Shown here in pieces: positions 24,165 through 33,069 of a DNA stretch of 64,000 bases. Source of the DNA: Ideonella aquatica (GTDB lineage: Bacteria > Pseudomonadota > Gammaproteobacteria > Burkholderiales > Burkholderiaceae_C); the NCBI RefSeq assembly GCF_018069755.1, contig NZ_JAGQDE010000014.1:62001-126000 (forward strand), in the 5' to 3' direction. Within the stretch, counting starts at the first letter, position 1, and each line of letters starts with the position of its first letter. The notes beneath the pieces are model-generated. The model saw nothing but the letters and a program-made list of their open reading frames with translations, was not told where the DNA came from and searched no databases. The translations under genes were made by a program, and so were the position numbers.

Positions 24165-25964
24165 TCACTGGGGTTTCGGCGCCGGCGGAGCGTAGTTGGC
24201 GCGGCAGTTGGCATCGGCATGCCCTTCGCCGCTGCCTGTGCAAGACCAGGTCCAAGGCCCGCTGCCGGCCAGGGCGCTGGGCGTGCCGGAGACACACAGA
24301 TCGTTGGTGGGGGCCGTCGAGAGCACCTTGCCATCGGAGCTTCCGCAGATGCCGTTGATGGTGTCGCCACCGATGGGGCCCTGGTCGCTGGAGATGTTCA
24401 CCAGGTAGGCCTGGCCGGCGAGGTAACGCGTGTTGCCGTCGAAGAGAAAGGACACGGCATAGGTGCCATAGGGCAGGGGGGGGCACTGGTAAGTCCAGTC
24501 ACGGTCGGCCACCTTCGGGCACAGTGCTTCGTTGAGCTTGATGGCCGAGTACAGCTGCGGGTAGTTGATGTCGCCATAGTTGCCGCTGAGGGCATTGGGG
24601 ATCATCTGCACCATGACGCCCCGCATCGCAGGATCGGACAACACGTAGGCTGCCAAGCGCTCGACATAGAGCTCGCCGTTGTAGTTGCGCCAGTAAGCCC
24701 TGCTGGAGGTGTAGATCGGGCCCGACTGCCATCCCTGCGGTGTATCGGTGCTGGTCACGCTGAGGTAGTCGAACCGGTCGGTCCCCGAGTCGACGTGGGG
24801 TGCCTGACAGCTGAACACGGCCAGCGTGCTGTTGGAGCGTGCGTAGTCCTTGCTGCACCCGCGACCGGACAGCGCCACGCTGTTCACGTTCGGTGCGCGC
24901 TGACCGAAGAAGGCGACATCGACAGGCACGTCTTCGACGGTCTGCCAAACGCCAGCCAGCCCTAGCGTGCCCAGGTTGTAGCGCTCTGCCTTCACTGAGG
25001 CGGTGGCCGGGGCGCTGCTGCGGGTGCCGTCGTTGACCACGAGACTCACCACATAGGTGCCCTCGACATCGACGATCAACTTGGCCAGGCTTCCGGAGGC
25101 GTTCAGTTGCGCCGCACTGGTGGCCGGGCGCGCGGTCAGCGTCCAGGCATAGGACAGCGTCAAACCCGGCGCCGAGGTACTGCCGGACCCGTCGAAGGCG
25201 ACCTCGCGCCCGACCTCGGCCGTGTTGGCGGTGACCACATTGGCCAAGGGGACCACTTGGGCCACCTGCAGAGTGATCCGGACCGAGGCGGCGACACTCG
25301 CGTTGCCTCGGCTGTCCGTGACCACCAGCGCCAGGACGTAGGTACCGGGCGCGCTGCCAAAGAACCCAGGGCGCACCGCCGCCGGGGACGAGAAGGCAGC
25401 AGAAGCCCCTGGCGGCGCACTCTGCACCGACCAAACGTAGGTGATCGGGTCGCCGTCGGGATCGTAGCTGGCAGAGCCGTCCAGGAAAACGGGGGCCCCA
25501 GAGGGCACCTCCTGATCCGATCCCGCCTGGGCCACCGGCGCGGCATTGCCCAAGGGGGCCACGGTCACATCGCGAGTGACCTCGTCGCTGGACACAGCGG
25601 CCTCTTCCACCCGGAGGGCGACCTGGTAAGTGCCCGGCTGATCGGCCATGAAGCTGGGCCGTGCGTCGGCAGGCCGATCCAGAACCGCTTTGCTGCCAGC
25701 TGGACCGACCAGCCGCCAGTGAAACGTCAAGGTGCCTCCATTCATCGCCCGTGAGCCGGTGCCGTCGGCCGTGATGGTGGACCCGGCAGTGGCACTGCTC
25801 GGCATGTTGATGCTGGCGACCGGTCGGGCCACCGGTCCCGGGTCCGGGTTGGACGCGCCATCGCCGCCGCCGCACCCGGCAATCACCATGAGCAGACAGG
25901 CCAAGGTCCAGCCCAGCATCCGGTGCCAGCGTTTGGCATGTCGCACTTGCCCCTGTTCGACCAC
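24165..25964 (-). CDS. PKD-repeat lipoprotein with a C-terminal Cys-rich surface domain
   Basis: 599 aa from GTG 25964, chosen because GAGGGG lies 7 bp upstream; ATG 25919 is the alternative. A basic leader ends in lipobox LLMVIAGC. Residues 45-330 contain three PKD-like repeats (VFLDGSASYDPDGDPITYVWS; VAFDGSGSTSAPGLTLSYAW). The next about 200 residues are unique, with several Cys. The C terminus is the bacterial surface module GICGSSDGK..CVSGTPSALAGSGPWTWSC.. with conserved Cys. PKD domains mediate carbohydrate or protein contacts on exported enzymes. It is the first gene of a probable two-gene unit with the CHAP lipoprotein. Confidence 0.8.
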   Translation of the reverse strand: MVEQGQVRHAKRWHRMLGWTLACLLMVIAGCGGGDGASNPDPGPVARPVASINMPSSATAGSTITADGTGSRAMNGGTLTFHWRLVGPAGSKAVLDRPADARPSFMADQPGTYQVALRVEEAAVSSDEVTRDVTVAPLGNAAPVAQAGSDQEVPSGAPVFLDGSASYDPDGDPITYVWSVQSAPPGASAAFSSPAAVRPGFFGSAPGTYVLALVVTDSRGNASVAASVRITLQVAQVVPLANVVTANTAEVGREVAFDGSGSTSAPGLTLSYAWTLTARPATSAAQLNASGSLAKLIVDVEGTYVVSLVVNDGTRSSAPATASVKAERYNLGTLGLAGVWQTVEDVPVDVAFFGQRAPNVNSVALSGRGCSKDYARSNSTLAVFSCQAPHVDSGTDRFDYLSVTSTDTPQGWQSGPIYTSSRAYWRNYNGELYVERLAAYVLSDPAMRGVMVQMIPNALSGNYGDINYPQLYSAIKLNEALCPKVADRDWTYQCPPLPYGTYAVSFLFDGNTRYLAGQAYLVNISSDQGPIGGDTINGICGSSDGKVLSTAPTNDLCVSGTPSALAGSGPWTWSCTGSGEGHADANCRANYAPPAPKPQ

Positions 25965-26217
25965 GGTGTTCCCCTCGCGTCTGCAACGGGATCCATGGCC
26001 GACGCGAAGGTGCCGGCTCGCGCTGAATCACCGCCGATCAGCAGTGAACCTGAAACGGGGCGCTGGCAGGGTCTCGTGCGACGAATCTCATGCGGCAGGG
26101 AACGAAGTTACGGACGTGCCCGTGTGCATGGCCGTGTTTATGCCGGTTGAGCGTGCTGACTGCGCTGTTCTCACCGGTCGATGGCGGTTGCGAAATTGGA
26201 GACCGAGCGGCCATCCG
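25965..26217. other. Intergenic region upstream of the lipoprotein pair
   Basis: About 250 bp between the lipoprotein operon and the left inverted repeat of the IS1595-type element. It contains the ribosome-binding site of the minus-strand lipoprotein. I see no gene or clear promoter hexamers. Confidence 0.5.
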
Positions 26218-27297
26218 AAAGGCTCTTTGCCTGGTAGGTCGTGACGGGCGCACGCCATGAGCCAGTGACCCGGCAATGCGACAGGCATACGGCGTCAAGC
26301 CGGGTTTGCTGGAGACCGCGATACTGGAGCAAGACTGGAAGCGGTGGCTGGAGCGTCTGGGTGAGTCCAGTCCCAGGCAGCGCCAGGCGCTGATGGCGCA
26401 GTTGCATGCGCCGGACGAGCACGAGCAGGTGCTCGCCCAGATTGATCAGACGGGCACGGCCAAGCCCGGTTGCCCTCACTGCGGCGCCGAGCGGGTGGTG
26501 CGCAATGGGCAGGCTGACGGACTGCCGCGCTACAAGTGCCGAGGCTGCGGCAAGACCTTCAATGCCTTGACCGCCACGCTACGTGCCCGGCTGCGCCAGC
26601 GCCACAAGTGGCTGGCGCAGGCACGGGTGCAAGATGAAGGCTTGAGCGTGCACCTAGCGGCCGAGCGCCTGCAGGTGTCGCCGAGCACCGCTTTCCGTTG
26701 GCGTCATCGCTTCCTCAGCTTGGCCCAGCAGGCCAAATCGGCGCGGCTCAGCGGCATCGCCGAGGCCCGTCGAGACCTTCATCCTGCGCTCGGCCAAGGG
26801 GCAGCGCCTGAGCGGGCGTGCGCCCCGTCGCCGTGGTGGTCACGCCAGCACCCGGGGCACCAGCGACGACCATGTGCCCGTACTGGTGGCCAGGGACCGC
26901 TCGGGGGGGCTGCACCGACTTCATCCTCGGGCGCGCATCCAAGCGCAAGATCCTGGCCTCGCTCGCCGCGGTGCTCGCCCCGGATGCGGTGCTGTGCACC
27001 GACGGCAGTTCGGCCATGGCCACTGCGGCGAGCGCCATGGGCATCGAGCATCAGGCCCTGAACATGACGACCGGCCCACGCGTTCGCGGCGCCTGGCATA
27101 TCCAGAACGTCAAACCACTCGCGCCTCAAGGGCTGGCTGCGACGCTTCCGCGGCGTAGCCACCTCCTACCAGCACCACTACCTGGGCTGGTTCCGAGTGC
27201 TCGATCGCTGCGCCCCGAGCCATCTGCCCGCCCAGCAGTTCCTCGACCTCTCCCTTGGCCGACTCGCCCATCCATAGGTAACGGGCAAGGAGCCTTT
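26218..27297 (+). mobile_element. Degenerate IS1595-family insertion sequence
   Basis: About 1.08 kb bounded by imperfect terminal inverted repeats: AAAGGCTCTTTGCC at 26218-26231 and, read on the other strand from 27297, AAAGGCTCCTTGCC. It encloses a broken transposase. No flanking 8-bp duplication is visible, in line with an old insertion or later rearrangement. Confidence 0.7.
26276..27277 (+). pseudogene. IS1595-type transposase, multiply frameshifted
   Basis: From ATG 26276 the product starts with a helical leader and a zinc ribbon (CPHCGAERVVRNG.. YKCRGCGKTF), then a helix-turn-helix (LSVHLAAERLQVSPSTAFRWRHRF), as in the ISPna2-like IS1595 group. Near 26764 one inserted base breaks the frame where the first catalytic acidic residue should be. 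A second shift lies at the run of seven G near 26899. A 5-bp deletion near 27109 gives a third. The last frame ends at the TAG at 27275-27277 with the expected YLGWFRVLDRCAPSHLP tail. The transposase cannot be functional. Confidence 0.8.
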
Positions 27298-27314
27298 ATC
27301 AAAGCCGGAGTGCT

Positions 27315-27728
27315 TCAATTTGCTGGCGACGGAAATGCCGGGGCGCACTTCTTCTCGGACAGGCTCACGCGATTCCATTCGGCCACATAGAAGTCGGTAT
27401 AGGTGTCGTCCGGCATCCACTGCTGCAGGAATCCCTTCATCGCCAAGGGCCCCTGTTTCTTGAGTGCATGAGCTTCAGCCATGCCGATGTCGCTGTGCAT
27501 GCCATTGATCAGCACATTCGAGCCAGATAGCGTCCAACGTCCGCTGCCGGGGTAGGAGGTGGCATACCAAGTTCCGTCGGCCTTGAGACAGAATTGATGG
27601 AAGTACTCGACTCCGTTGACAATGGAACGGAAGTGGTTGTTCCATTGACCCTCCGGAAAGGCGGCGTGAGCCGAAAGGGAAAACATCGCGACCATTACCG
27701 TGGTGATCATTGCCTTCAGGGTTCTCAT
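27315..27728 (-). CDS. Small secreted protein of unknown function
   Basis: 137 aa from ATG 27728, with GGAG 7 bp upstream. A signal peptide (ending MFSLSAHA) precedes a mature chain beginning AAFPEGQWNNHFRSIVNG. The region KADGTWYATSYPGSGRWTLSGSNVLINGM looks like an antiparallel beta sheet as in small lipocalin-like or avidin-like proteins. Two Cys (QFCLK and KKCAP) could pair. Its 3' end lies 17 bp from the IS1595 right end. DNA here is lower in GC than the surroundings. Confidence 0.65.
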   Translation of the reverse strand: MRTLKAMITTVMVAMFSLSAHAAFPEGQWNNHFRSIVNGVEYFHQFCLKADGTWYATSYPGSGRWTLSGSNVLINGMHSDIGMAEAHALKKQGPLAMKGFLQQWMPDDTYTDFYVAEWNRVSLSEKKCAPAFPSPAN

Positions 27729-28149
27729 CGTCTGCTCCAAATTGATTGATGGTCCAAAGGTGAACCGACACCCGTTGATGCCTGCGCACCGACATGGGTA
27801 CTTTGATAGCAGCGTGAAACATGTTGGCTGTCATGTGACAAAACCGGCGCCTACCGGATCAAAGCTGGATTGCTCTGGATCGTCTAATGGAACGCGCTAG
27901 CCGCTTCGTTCCCGCTGGACGAGTTGCTCGCATCGCTGGAGAGCGTCGTCATCCCTGGTGCGCGATTGACCAGGCTTGATGTTTCGACAAGCGACGGCAC
28001 GGCCACTGCGGAGCTCGAATTGCACGCGTTGGCAGCCCTGAACGTATTGACCAGCCAGCTCAACGCTGGGCTCGACTCACCGCGCGTGGAGCGTCAGTCA
28101 GGTCATGACAGTGAACAACTCACTGAATTGCCCCGGGGCGATTCAGACC
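27729..28149. other. No convincing gene
   Basis: About 420 bp between the small secreted gene and the IS5-type remnant. One 76-residue open frame (27924-28154) has no recognisable features and probably is not a gene. The minus-strand promoter of the gene at 27315 should lie in the first 100 bp, which are AT-richer. Confidence 0.4.
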
Positions 28150-28300
28150 GCTAAGGACCTGCTGTGCGCCAAGGGCGTGATGCTCAAGAGCGGTACGGTC
28201 GTGGACGCCACCCTGATTGCAGCGCTCAGCTCGACCAAGAACAGCAGCGGTGAGCGCGACCCGAAGATGAAGCAAAGCCGCAAGGGCCAGCAGTGGTGTG
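28150..28300 (+). pseudogene. IS5-family transposase fragment
   Basis: About 50 residues (LLCAKGVMLKSGTVVDATLI.. SSTKNSSGERDPKMKQ.. KGQQW) match a conserved internal segment of IS5-type DDE transposases, including the Asp in VVDATLI. The reading frame is lost after QQW and there is no N or C terminus. It is a remnant and carries no terminal repeats. Confidence 0.7.
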
Positions 28301-28426
28301 TGTGTCACGAACACAGGCGGCAGACCTGTGGTGCAGTACTGAAGATGGGAGTTGGCCTCCCGAAGCCAGCTGGCAGGAGCAGGCTTCAAACCACCTGGTG
28401 CTGCTGCGTTCAATGGGCGTGGTGGT

Positions 28427-28430
28427 GAGC
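28427..28430. repeat. Target-site duplication, left (GAGC)
   Basis: GAGC immediately before the left end of the IS3-family element; the same four bases follow its right end at 29687-29690. Confidence 0.8.
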
Positions 28431-29686
28431 TGACCTGCCCCCCACCCTCCGTACCAATCAGAAGTAGCAAGGGGTCCGCCTTTCAGGAGAATCGCGGACA
28501 TGAGGAAGAGCAAGTTCACTGAGGAACAGATCATCGGGTTCCTCAAGCAGGCCGAGGCCGGCATGGCGGTGGCGGAGATCTGCCGCAAGGGCGGCTTCTC
28601 GGACGCCACGTTCTACAAGTGGCGCGCCAAATTCGGCGGCATGGATGTGTCGGAGGCGCGGCGGCTGCGCGAGCTGGAGGCGGAGAACGCCAAGCTCAAG
28701 CACCTGCTGGCCGAGGCACACCTGGACCTGCATGCGCTCAAGAGCGTGCTCGGGGTAAAAAGGTAGCCCCACAGGCCAGGCGCGAGATGATTGCGCGGCT
28801 GGTGCAGGAGCACCAGTTGTCCGAGCGTCGCGCGTGCAGGCTTGTGGGGCTAAGCCGAGACAGCTACCGGCACCCACCGGTGCCCAGCGTGCAAACGCAG
28901 GCGCTGAAGGACAAGATCGTCGAGATCGCGCACGTCCGGCGGCGCTTTGGCTACCGGCGCGTGCACGACCTGCTACGGGGTGAGTTCCCGGGCGTCAACC
29001 ACAAGCGGGTGTACCGGCTCTACAGCGCGGCCAACCTGGCGGTGCGCGAACGCAAGAAGGTCAAGCGACCGGCGATGGAGCGCACGCCGCTGAACATCGC
29101 CCAGCATATCAACGAGGTGTGGAGCATGGACTTCGTCAGCGACAGCCTGACCAACGGGCGGCGCATCAAGTGTCTGACCGTGGCCGATGACTTCAGCCAC
29201 GAGTGCGTGGTAATCGCGGTGGACTACGGCATCAGCGGCCTGTACGTGACGCGGCTGCTGGATCAAGCAGCGCGCTTCAGGGGCTATCCGGCCGCCGTCA
29301 GAACCGACAACGGCCCGGAGTTCACCAGCCGCGCCTTCATCGCCTGGACCCAGGAGCACCACATCCGGCACATCCTGATCGAGCCCGGCTGGCCCATGCA
29401 GAACGGCTACATCGAGAGCTTCAACGGCAAGTTCCGCGACGAGTGCTTGAACGAGCACTGGTTTCAGACCCTGCACCAGGCAAGAACCGAGATCGCCAAC
29501 TGGCAGCGCGACTACAACGAGGTAAGGCCCCATAGCAGCATAGGGCGGATACCACCAGCGCGCTTCGCCGAGCAGCGTCGCCGGCATGCCGGCGACGCTG
29601 CTCGGCACCTGACTCCCACGGAAATCCATTAACCTTCAACCCAGGACCCCTACCGAATCACTGGTACGGCCGTAGGGGGCAGGTCA
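28431..29686 (+). mobile_element. Intact IS3-family insertion sequence (IS407-like), 1256 bp
   Basis: Terminal inverted repeats begin TGACCTGCCCCC at 28431 and, on the other strand, at 29686. They stay similar for about 26 bp, sharing CGTACCA. A 4-bp direct duplication GAGC flanks the element, as is usual for the IS407 group. Inside lie the two overlapping transposase frames. The element looks complete and potentially active. It has inserted between an IS5-type remnant and group II intron sequence. Confidence 0.88.
28500..29632 (+). CDS. IS3-family transposase OrfAB (programmed -1 frameshift)
   Basis: OrfA (28500-28766, 88 aa) has the helix-turn-helix MRKSKFTEEQIIGFLKQAE.. and a leucine-zipper-like coiled coil. 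OrfB continues in the -1 frame to 29632. The shift should occur at the run GTAAAAAGG (28755-28763), just before the OrfA stop, giving ..GVK joined to KVAPQARR. OrfB has the integrase-core residues D (WSMDFVSD), D (RTDNGPEFTS) and E (NGYIESFNGKFRDECL) in D,D(35)E spacing, and an HTH_21-type N terminus (RRFGYRRVHDLL). All catalytic residues are present, so the transposase is probably functional. Confidence 0.9.
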
Positions 29687-30601
29687 GAGCGACCGGACGA
29701 ACGTCATCCCATCCGGGGTGTCCGGTACGTACTGAGAAGATGAGCGAAAGCAAACAGTCCGACGACGCATCGTTATGCCCAAAGCGCTGTCAAAACTGAG
29801 GTGGACCATTTGCTTCAGGACGAGTCGGGGCGATACCTGCCTACGGACCCGATGGCAGCCGGTGTATAGGCGGCATGATCTCAGTACAGGCTTCGGTACG
29901 GAACGTGAGAACCTCTCTCCAGATGCCAAGGGAAATGACAAGTGGCAAACACCACGAGGAAGAACACCGATGCTGGTGCAGAGGGGCGGAGCCTCCCGTA
30001 GTAGCGATGAGGCCTCTGTAATGGGGGCGGAGCGAAGGGGCGGCGTCATCCTTCCGACGAAGATCGCCAACCTCCGGGGATGAGCGACGTGACCTCGGCG
30101 AAAACTTACGGCATAGCGAAGCGCACGGTATGGGAGGCATACCAGCAGGTCAAGGCTAACTGCGGTGCCGCAGGTGTTGACGATGTAACCCTCGCCGACT
30201 TCGGGCGGCACCTGCCCAAGAATCTGTACAAGCTGTGGAACCGGATGTCGTCGGGAGCGTACTTCCCGCCTCCGGTCAAGCAGGTTGAGACTCCCAAGGC
30301 ATCCGGCGGCACGTGCAAGCTGGGCGTGCCTACGGTCTCCGATCGTGTAGCGCAAACCGTCGTCAAGCCTCTCATCGAACCAGCGTTGAATTCGATCTTC
30401 AATCCAGACCAATACGGGTACCGGCTGGGAAGATCGGCCAGGCAAGCCGTGGCGATCACTCGTGAGCGCTGTTGGCGATATGACTGGGTGGTGGAGTTTG
30501 ATATCAAGGCAGCCTTCGATCAGATCGATCATGCGCTGCTGATGAAGGCGGTGCACACCCACATCAAGGAAGACTGGATTCTTCTGTACAACGAGTGGTG
30601 A
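29687..30601 (+). mobile_element. Truncated group II intron
   Basis: About 390 bp of GC-rich, structured, non-coding leader precede a reverse-transcriptase gene, as in bacterial group II introns. With the IS3 element and one GAGC removed, the junction reads GTGAGCGACCGG, which could be the intron 5' end. The RT gene and the 3' ribozyme domains are cut off at about 30600. No domain V is recognised. Confidence 0.6.
30080..30601 (+). pseudogene. Group II intron reverse transcriptase/maturase, N-terminal fragment
   Basis: 173 aa from ATG 30080. RT blocks 0-3 are present (GVDDVTLADFGRHLPKNLYKLWNRM.., GVPTVSDRVAQTVVKPLIEPALNSIFNPDQYGYR.., VVEFDIKAAFDQIDH with the first catalytic Asp). The frame stops after LLYNEW at 30601, where a full-length protein would continue with the YADD active site, maturase X and endonuclease domains. 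The 3' part is deleted, so neither reverse transcription nor splicing help is possible from this copy. Confidence 0.8.
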
Positions 30602-30678
30602 CTGGGATAGGCGTCGCCGATGGGTGCGCTCAGCAACCGGCCTGAAGCCCGGTTCGCATGCGAAAACGCCCATCAAAG

Positions 30679-30720
30679 TTGACATAATTAAGATTGTCGC
30701 CACTTATTGCGTTCGGCGAC
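30679..30720 (+). promoter_or_regulatory. Candidate promoter/operator of the TA cassette
   Basis: TTGACA (30679-30684), a 17-bp spacer and ACTTAT (30702-30707) make a plausible sigma-70 promoter reading toward the genes at 30840. An inverted repeat TGTCGCC (30695-30701) / GGCGACA (30715-30721) spans the -10 position and could be the binding site of the antitoxin-like product. Confidence 0.4.
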
Positions 30721-30839
30721 ATTGACGTCAGGGCGGCGGCCAGAGGCGGTGACTTTTTTCTTGTCCATGTCGCCGGTATGACGTTGCATGTGTTCTGTCA
30801 AACGTGCACAATTCTTTTGTCTTCTATGCGACCACTCCT

Positions 30840-31307
30840 ATGTACAGCATGACCCTGGAGCAACTGCGCGCCACCGCGGCGGCCGGTGGTGTTGCCGGCG
30901 TCACCCTCAAGGGTCAGGGCGGCGGCTTCATGTTGCGCATTGCCACCCGCAGCGGCCAGGATGCGGTACTGGCCAAGGCGCGCAGCACCGAGCCGCGTCG
31001 TTTCGGCAACCCTGCCTCCGCGATGATCCTGCTGCGCGAGGTCGGTATCGCAGTAGCGCAGCTCGACGCCACCGACTGGGATCCGAGCGAGAAGGACATG
31101 AGCCGAAGCCGATCCAGCCAGGCAGAGGCGATGCGGGTCGCCCACCAGGCGGTGGCCCACAACCGGTGGTTGGCCGCCGAGATCCAGGCGTCTCTGGACG
31201 ATGCGCAGCCGAGCACGCCGCACGACGAGGTCATGGCAGCCATGGACGCCGAGATCGACGCCATCGGGAGGGGGCGCGCCAGGCCCGTGCGTCGAGCGCG
31301 TGCATGA
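30840..31307 (+). CDS. Antitoxin-like protein of a three-gene cassette
   Basis: 155 aa from ATG 30840 (ATG 30849 and GTG 30804 are alternatives). MTLEQLRATAAAGGVAGVTLKG.. resembles the N-terminal fold of Phd/StbD-type antitoxins, and the long charged helical C terminus (MRVAHQAVAHNRWLAAEIQASLDD..) would be the toxin-binding part. The stop overlaps the next start in ATGA (31304-31307). It lies two genes before a ParE-type toxin, so it is the best candidate antitoxin and autorepressor of the unit. Assignment is by context and weak similarity. Confidence 0.65.
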   Translation: MYSMTLEQLRATAAAGGVAGVTLKGQGGGFMLRIATRSGQDAVLAKARSTEPRRFGNPASAMILLREVGIAVAQLDATDWDPSEKDMSRSRSSQAEAMRVAHQAVAHNRWLAAEIQASLDDAQPSTPHDEVMAAMDAEIDAIGRGRARPVRRARA

Positions 31308-31669
31308 ACAGGCCACCACGGCAACCAGAGGCCCTGATCGCCCAGGCGATGCTGGCCGCGGCGCACGAGGCGCGGCCCAGTCTCATCACCGCCGACGAAG
31401 CAGCCGCGTTGGAACGTCTGTTGGCCCACGCACAGCGCGATTCTGGGCAGAGCAGGCGGGTCGCAGACTTCCTTCTGGCCTGGTGGAACAGTGGCAGTTG
31501 TGGCGCCTTCGATCTGACCGCGCTGTGGTCGCTGGACACTGCCATCGTCGCCGACATGACCGTGGTCTTTGGCTTAATCGGCCGCGTCCATCGATACCCA
31601 GACAGCCTGGGCTATGAGGCGGAGTTCAAGTCGCCCGTTCAGGCATGGCTGCCGCAGCTCGGTGATTGA
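31304..31669 (+). CDS. Middle gene of the TA-like cassette, unknown function
   Basis: 121 aa, mostly helical (EALIAQAMLAAAHEARPSLI.. ADFLLAWWNSGSCGAFDLTALWSLD). It overlaps the antitoxin-like gene by 4 bp upstream, and its stop TGA overlaps the toxin start in TGATG. Both couplings imply one translation unit. Similar small proteins occur on ICEs and plasmids of Proteobacteria, as far as I recall, without known function. It may act as a third TA component or as a separate element gene. Confidence 0.65.
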   Translation: MNRPPRQPEALIAQAMLAAAHEARPSLITADEAAALERLLAHAQRDSGQSRRVADFLLAWWNSGSCGAFDLTALWSLDTAIVADMTVVFGLIGRVHRYPDSLGYEAEFKSPVQAWLPQLGD

Positions 31670-31971
31670 TGTCGGCGGACGAGTACGACATCGTGTGGCG
31701 CCCCAAGGCATCTGCGGACCTTCTGAGCATCGTTCGCTACATTGCCCAGGACAGCCCCACACGGGCGCGGGCGTTCGGCAAGCGACTGCGCGACAAAGTG
31801 CAAGCGCTGGCGCAGCAGCCGCGCCTTGGCCGTGAGGGGCGCCCTGGCCTGCCAGCTGGGATTCGTGAGCTTGTCCTGCACCCGCACTACATCGCCTTCT
31901 ACCGCGTGCTCGATCAGTCGCGCACCGTCGAGATTGTTCGCGTCAAGCACACTTCACAGCAGACGCCTTGA
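31669..31971 (+). CDS. ParE/RelE-family toxin
   Basis: 100 aa. The fold signature is clear: YDIVWRPKASADLLSIVRYIAQDSPTRARAFGKRL (two N-terminal helices), PRLGREGRPGLPAGIRELVLHPHYIAFYRVLD (central sheet) and a final VEIVRVKH strand. ParE toxins poison DNA gyrase; RelE toxins cleave mRNA at the ribosome. The PxLGR and HxxYIxFYRV motifs favour the ParE side. It is the last gene of the overlapping three-gene unit. An addiction cassette at this site would help retain the conjugative element. Confidence 0.85.
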   Translation: MSADEYDIVWRPKASADLLSIVRYIAQDSPTRARAFGKRLRDKVQALAQQPRLGREGRPGLPAGIRELVLHPHYIAFYRVLDQSRTVEIVRVKHTSQQTP

Positions 31972-32049
31972 GCCAAGTGTTGCGCAGGGCCGTGCAGTGA
32001 CTTGGTGCTTTGCGTTGGCGTCCACTTCAGCATTCAGCTCCATGTCGTC

Positions 32050-33003
32050 ATGAGCTCTCCCAAGTCGCCCCCTGGCCAGAACCCTTCCGACAAGGACCTG
32101 CAAGCCCTGCTGCAACGCCTGCGGTGCCCAACTCCCTTGCATGCACTGCGCACGCTGGTGCTGGGCCACATCAGCAGCCCGCAGCCGTCCGTCTCACCAT
32201 TGGCTGCACTGGCTCAGGCTTGGGGTGGCGAGTTGCCCGAGTTCGCCTCCGCTGACGAGGCCGAGGAGGTGATGCAGGTTCTCGTGCGCGGTCTGTGGAA
32301 CCGCCTGTCTGAGCACCAGAGCTCGCGCAACCCGTTTCGGCTGACGCGCTACGAAGTGGCGCCCAGCCGACAGGCCCTGCTTGATCTCGCTCGCGTGCGC
32401 GCACAGGAGCTGAAGGGGTTTGTGGACGGGCTGTTCGGCACCGAAGACGAGATGCTGCTTCCGCAGAAGGCGGACGTGTCCATGGGGGCCCTGTCTGAAC
32501 TGCACGCGATGTTCGATGGTGCCGCCGGCGTTCTCGCTGACGACACGACGCCGGCGTCAGAGCCGGAACTGAAGGCGCTGCTGCGCAACCTGCAGCACAT
32601 GACCATCGCGGCCGACGAGTACATCAACAAGGTCGTGCAGTCCTGCAAGCGCGCCCGTGGCCAGCACCAGGCGTCCATGGCCATGGTGATGTCCAGGAAG
32701 ACCATGACTGATGGCGACGATGACGACGATGGCGATGTGGCCCATGCCGACGACAGTGTGCCCGACATCATCGAGTCGCCACTCAGCCAGCAGGTGACGC
32801 GCCACGGCGTCACTGTTCGGATTGAGATCTACGGCGACTCCCACGACCGTTGGATTCTTGAGGTCGTGGATGCCGAAAACGCCTCGCATGTATGGGAAGA
32901 GCATTTCGAGACCGACCAGCAGGCCCTGGACGAAGCCCTGCGTGCGCTTGACGAGGAGCCGCTGGAGTTTTTTGGTCGGATCACTCAGCAGCCGTTGAAT
33001 TGA
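32050..33003 (+). CDS. UPF0149/YecA-like protein with acidic linker
   Basis: 317 aa from ATG 32050. The N-terminal 120 residues (PLHALRTLVLGHISSPQ.., WGGELPEFASADEAEEVMQVLVRGLWNRLSEH) resemble the all-helical UPF0149/YecA fold. A middle helical part follows, then an acidic stretch (DGDDDDDGDVAHADD, about 233-247). The C-terminal beta-alpha segment reads VTVRIEIYGDSHDRWILEVVDAEN.. EEHFETDQQALDEALRAL. YecA-like proteins often occur with SecA-type zinc motifs, which are absent here. The function is unknown. It lies alone between the TA cassette and the WGR mini-protein. Confidence 0.55.
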   Translation: MSSPKSPPGQNPSDKDLQALLQRLRCPTPLHALRTLVLGHISSPQPSVSPLAALAQAWGGELPEFASADEAEEVMQVLVRGLWNRLSEHQSSRNPFRLTRYEVAPSRQALLDLARVRAQELKGFVDGLFGTEDEMLLPQKADVSMGALSELHAMFDGAAGVLADDTTPASEPELKALLRNLQHMTIAADEYINKVVQSCKRARGQHQASMAMVMSRKTMTDGDDDDDGDVAHADDSVPDIIESPLSQQVTRHGVTVRIEIYGDSHDRWILEVVDAENASHVWEEHFETDQQALDEALRALDEEPLEFFGRITQQPLN

Positions 33004-33069
33004 GCGGACGCGCCGCCTTGGTGGCGCTCCTCCTATACGGGTCGTGTGCCAGTCTGCCAGTCGGTGGAT

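Noticed and set aside
26218-27297. Functional IS1595 element
   Set aside because: Three separate frame disruptions in the transposase, including one at the first catalytic position.
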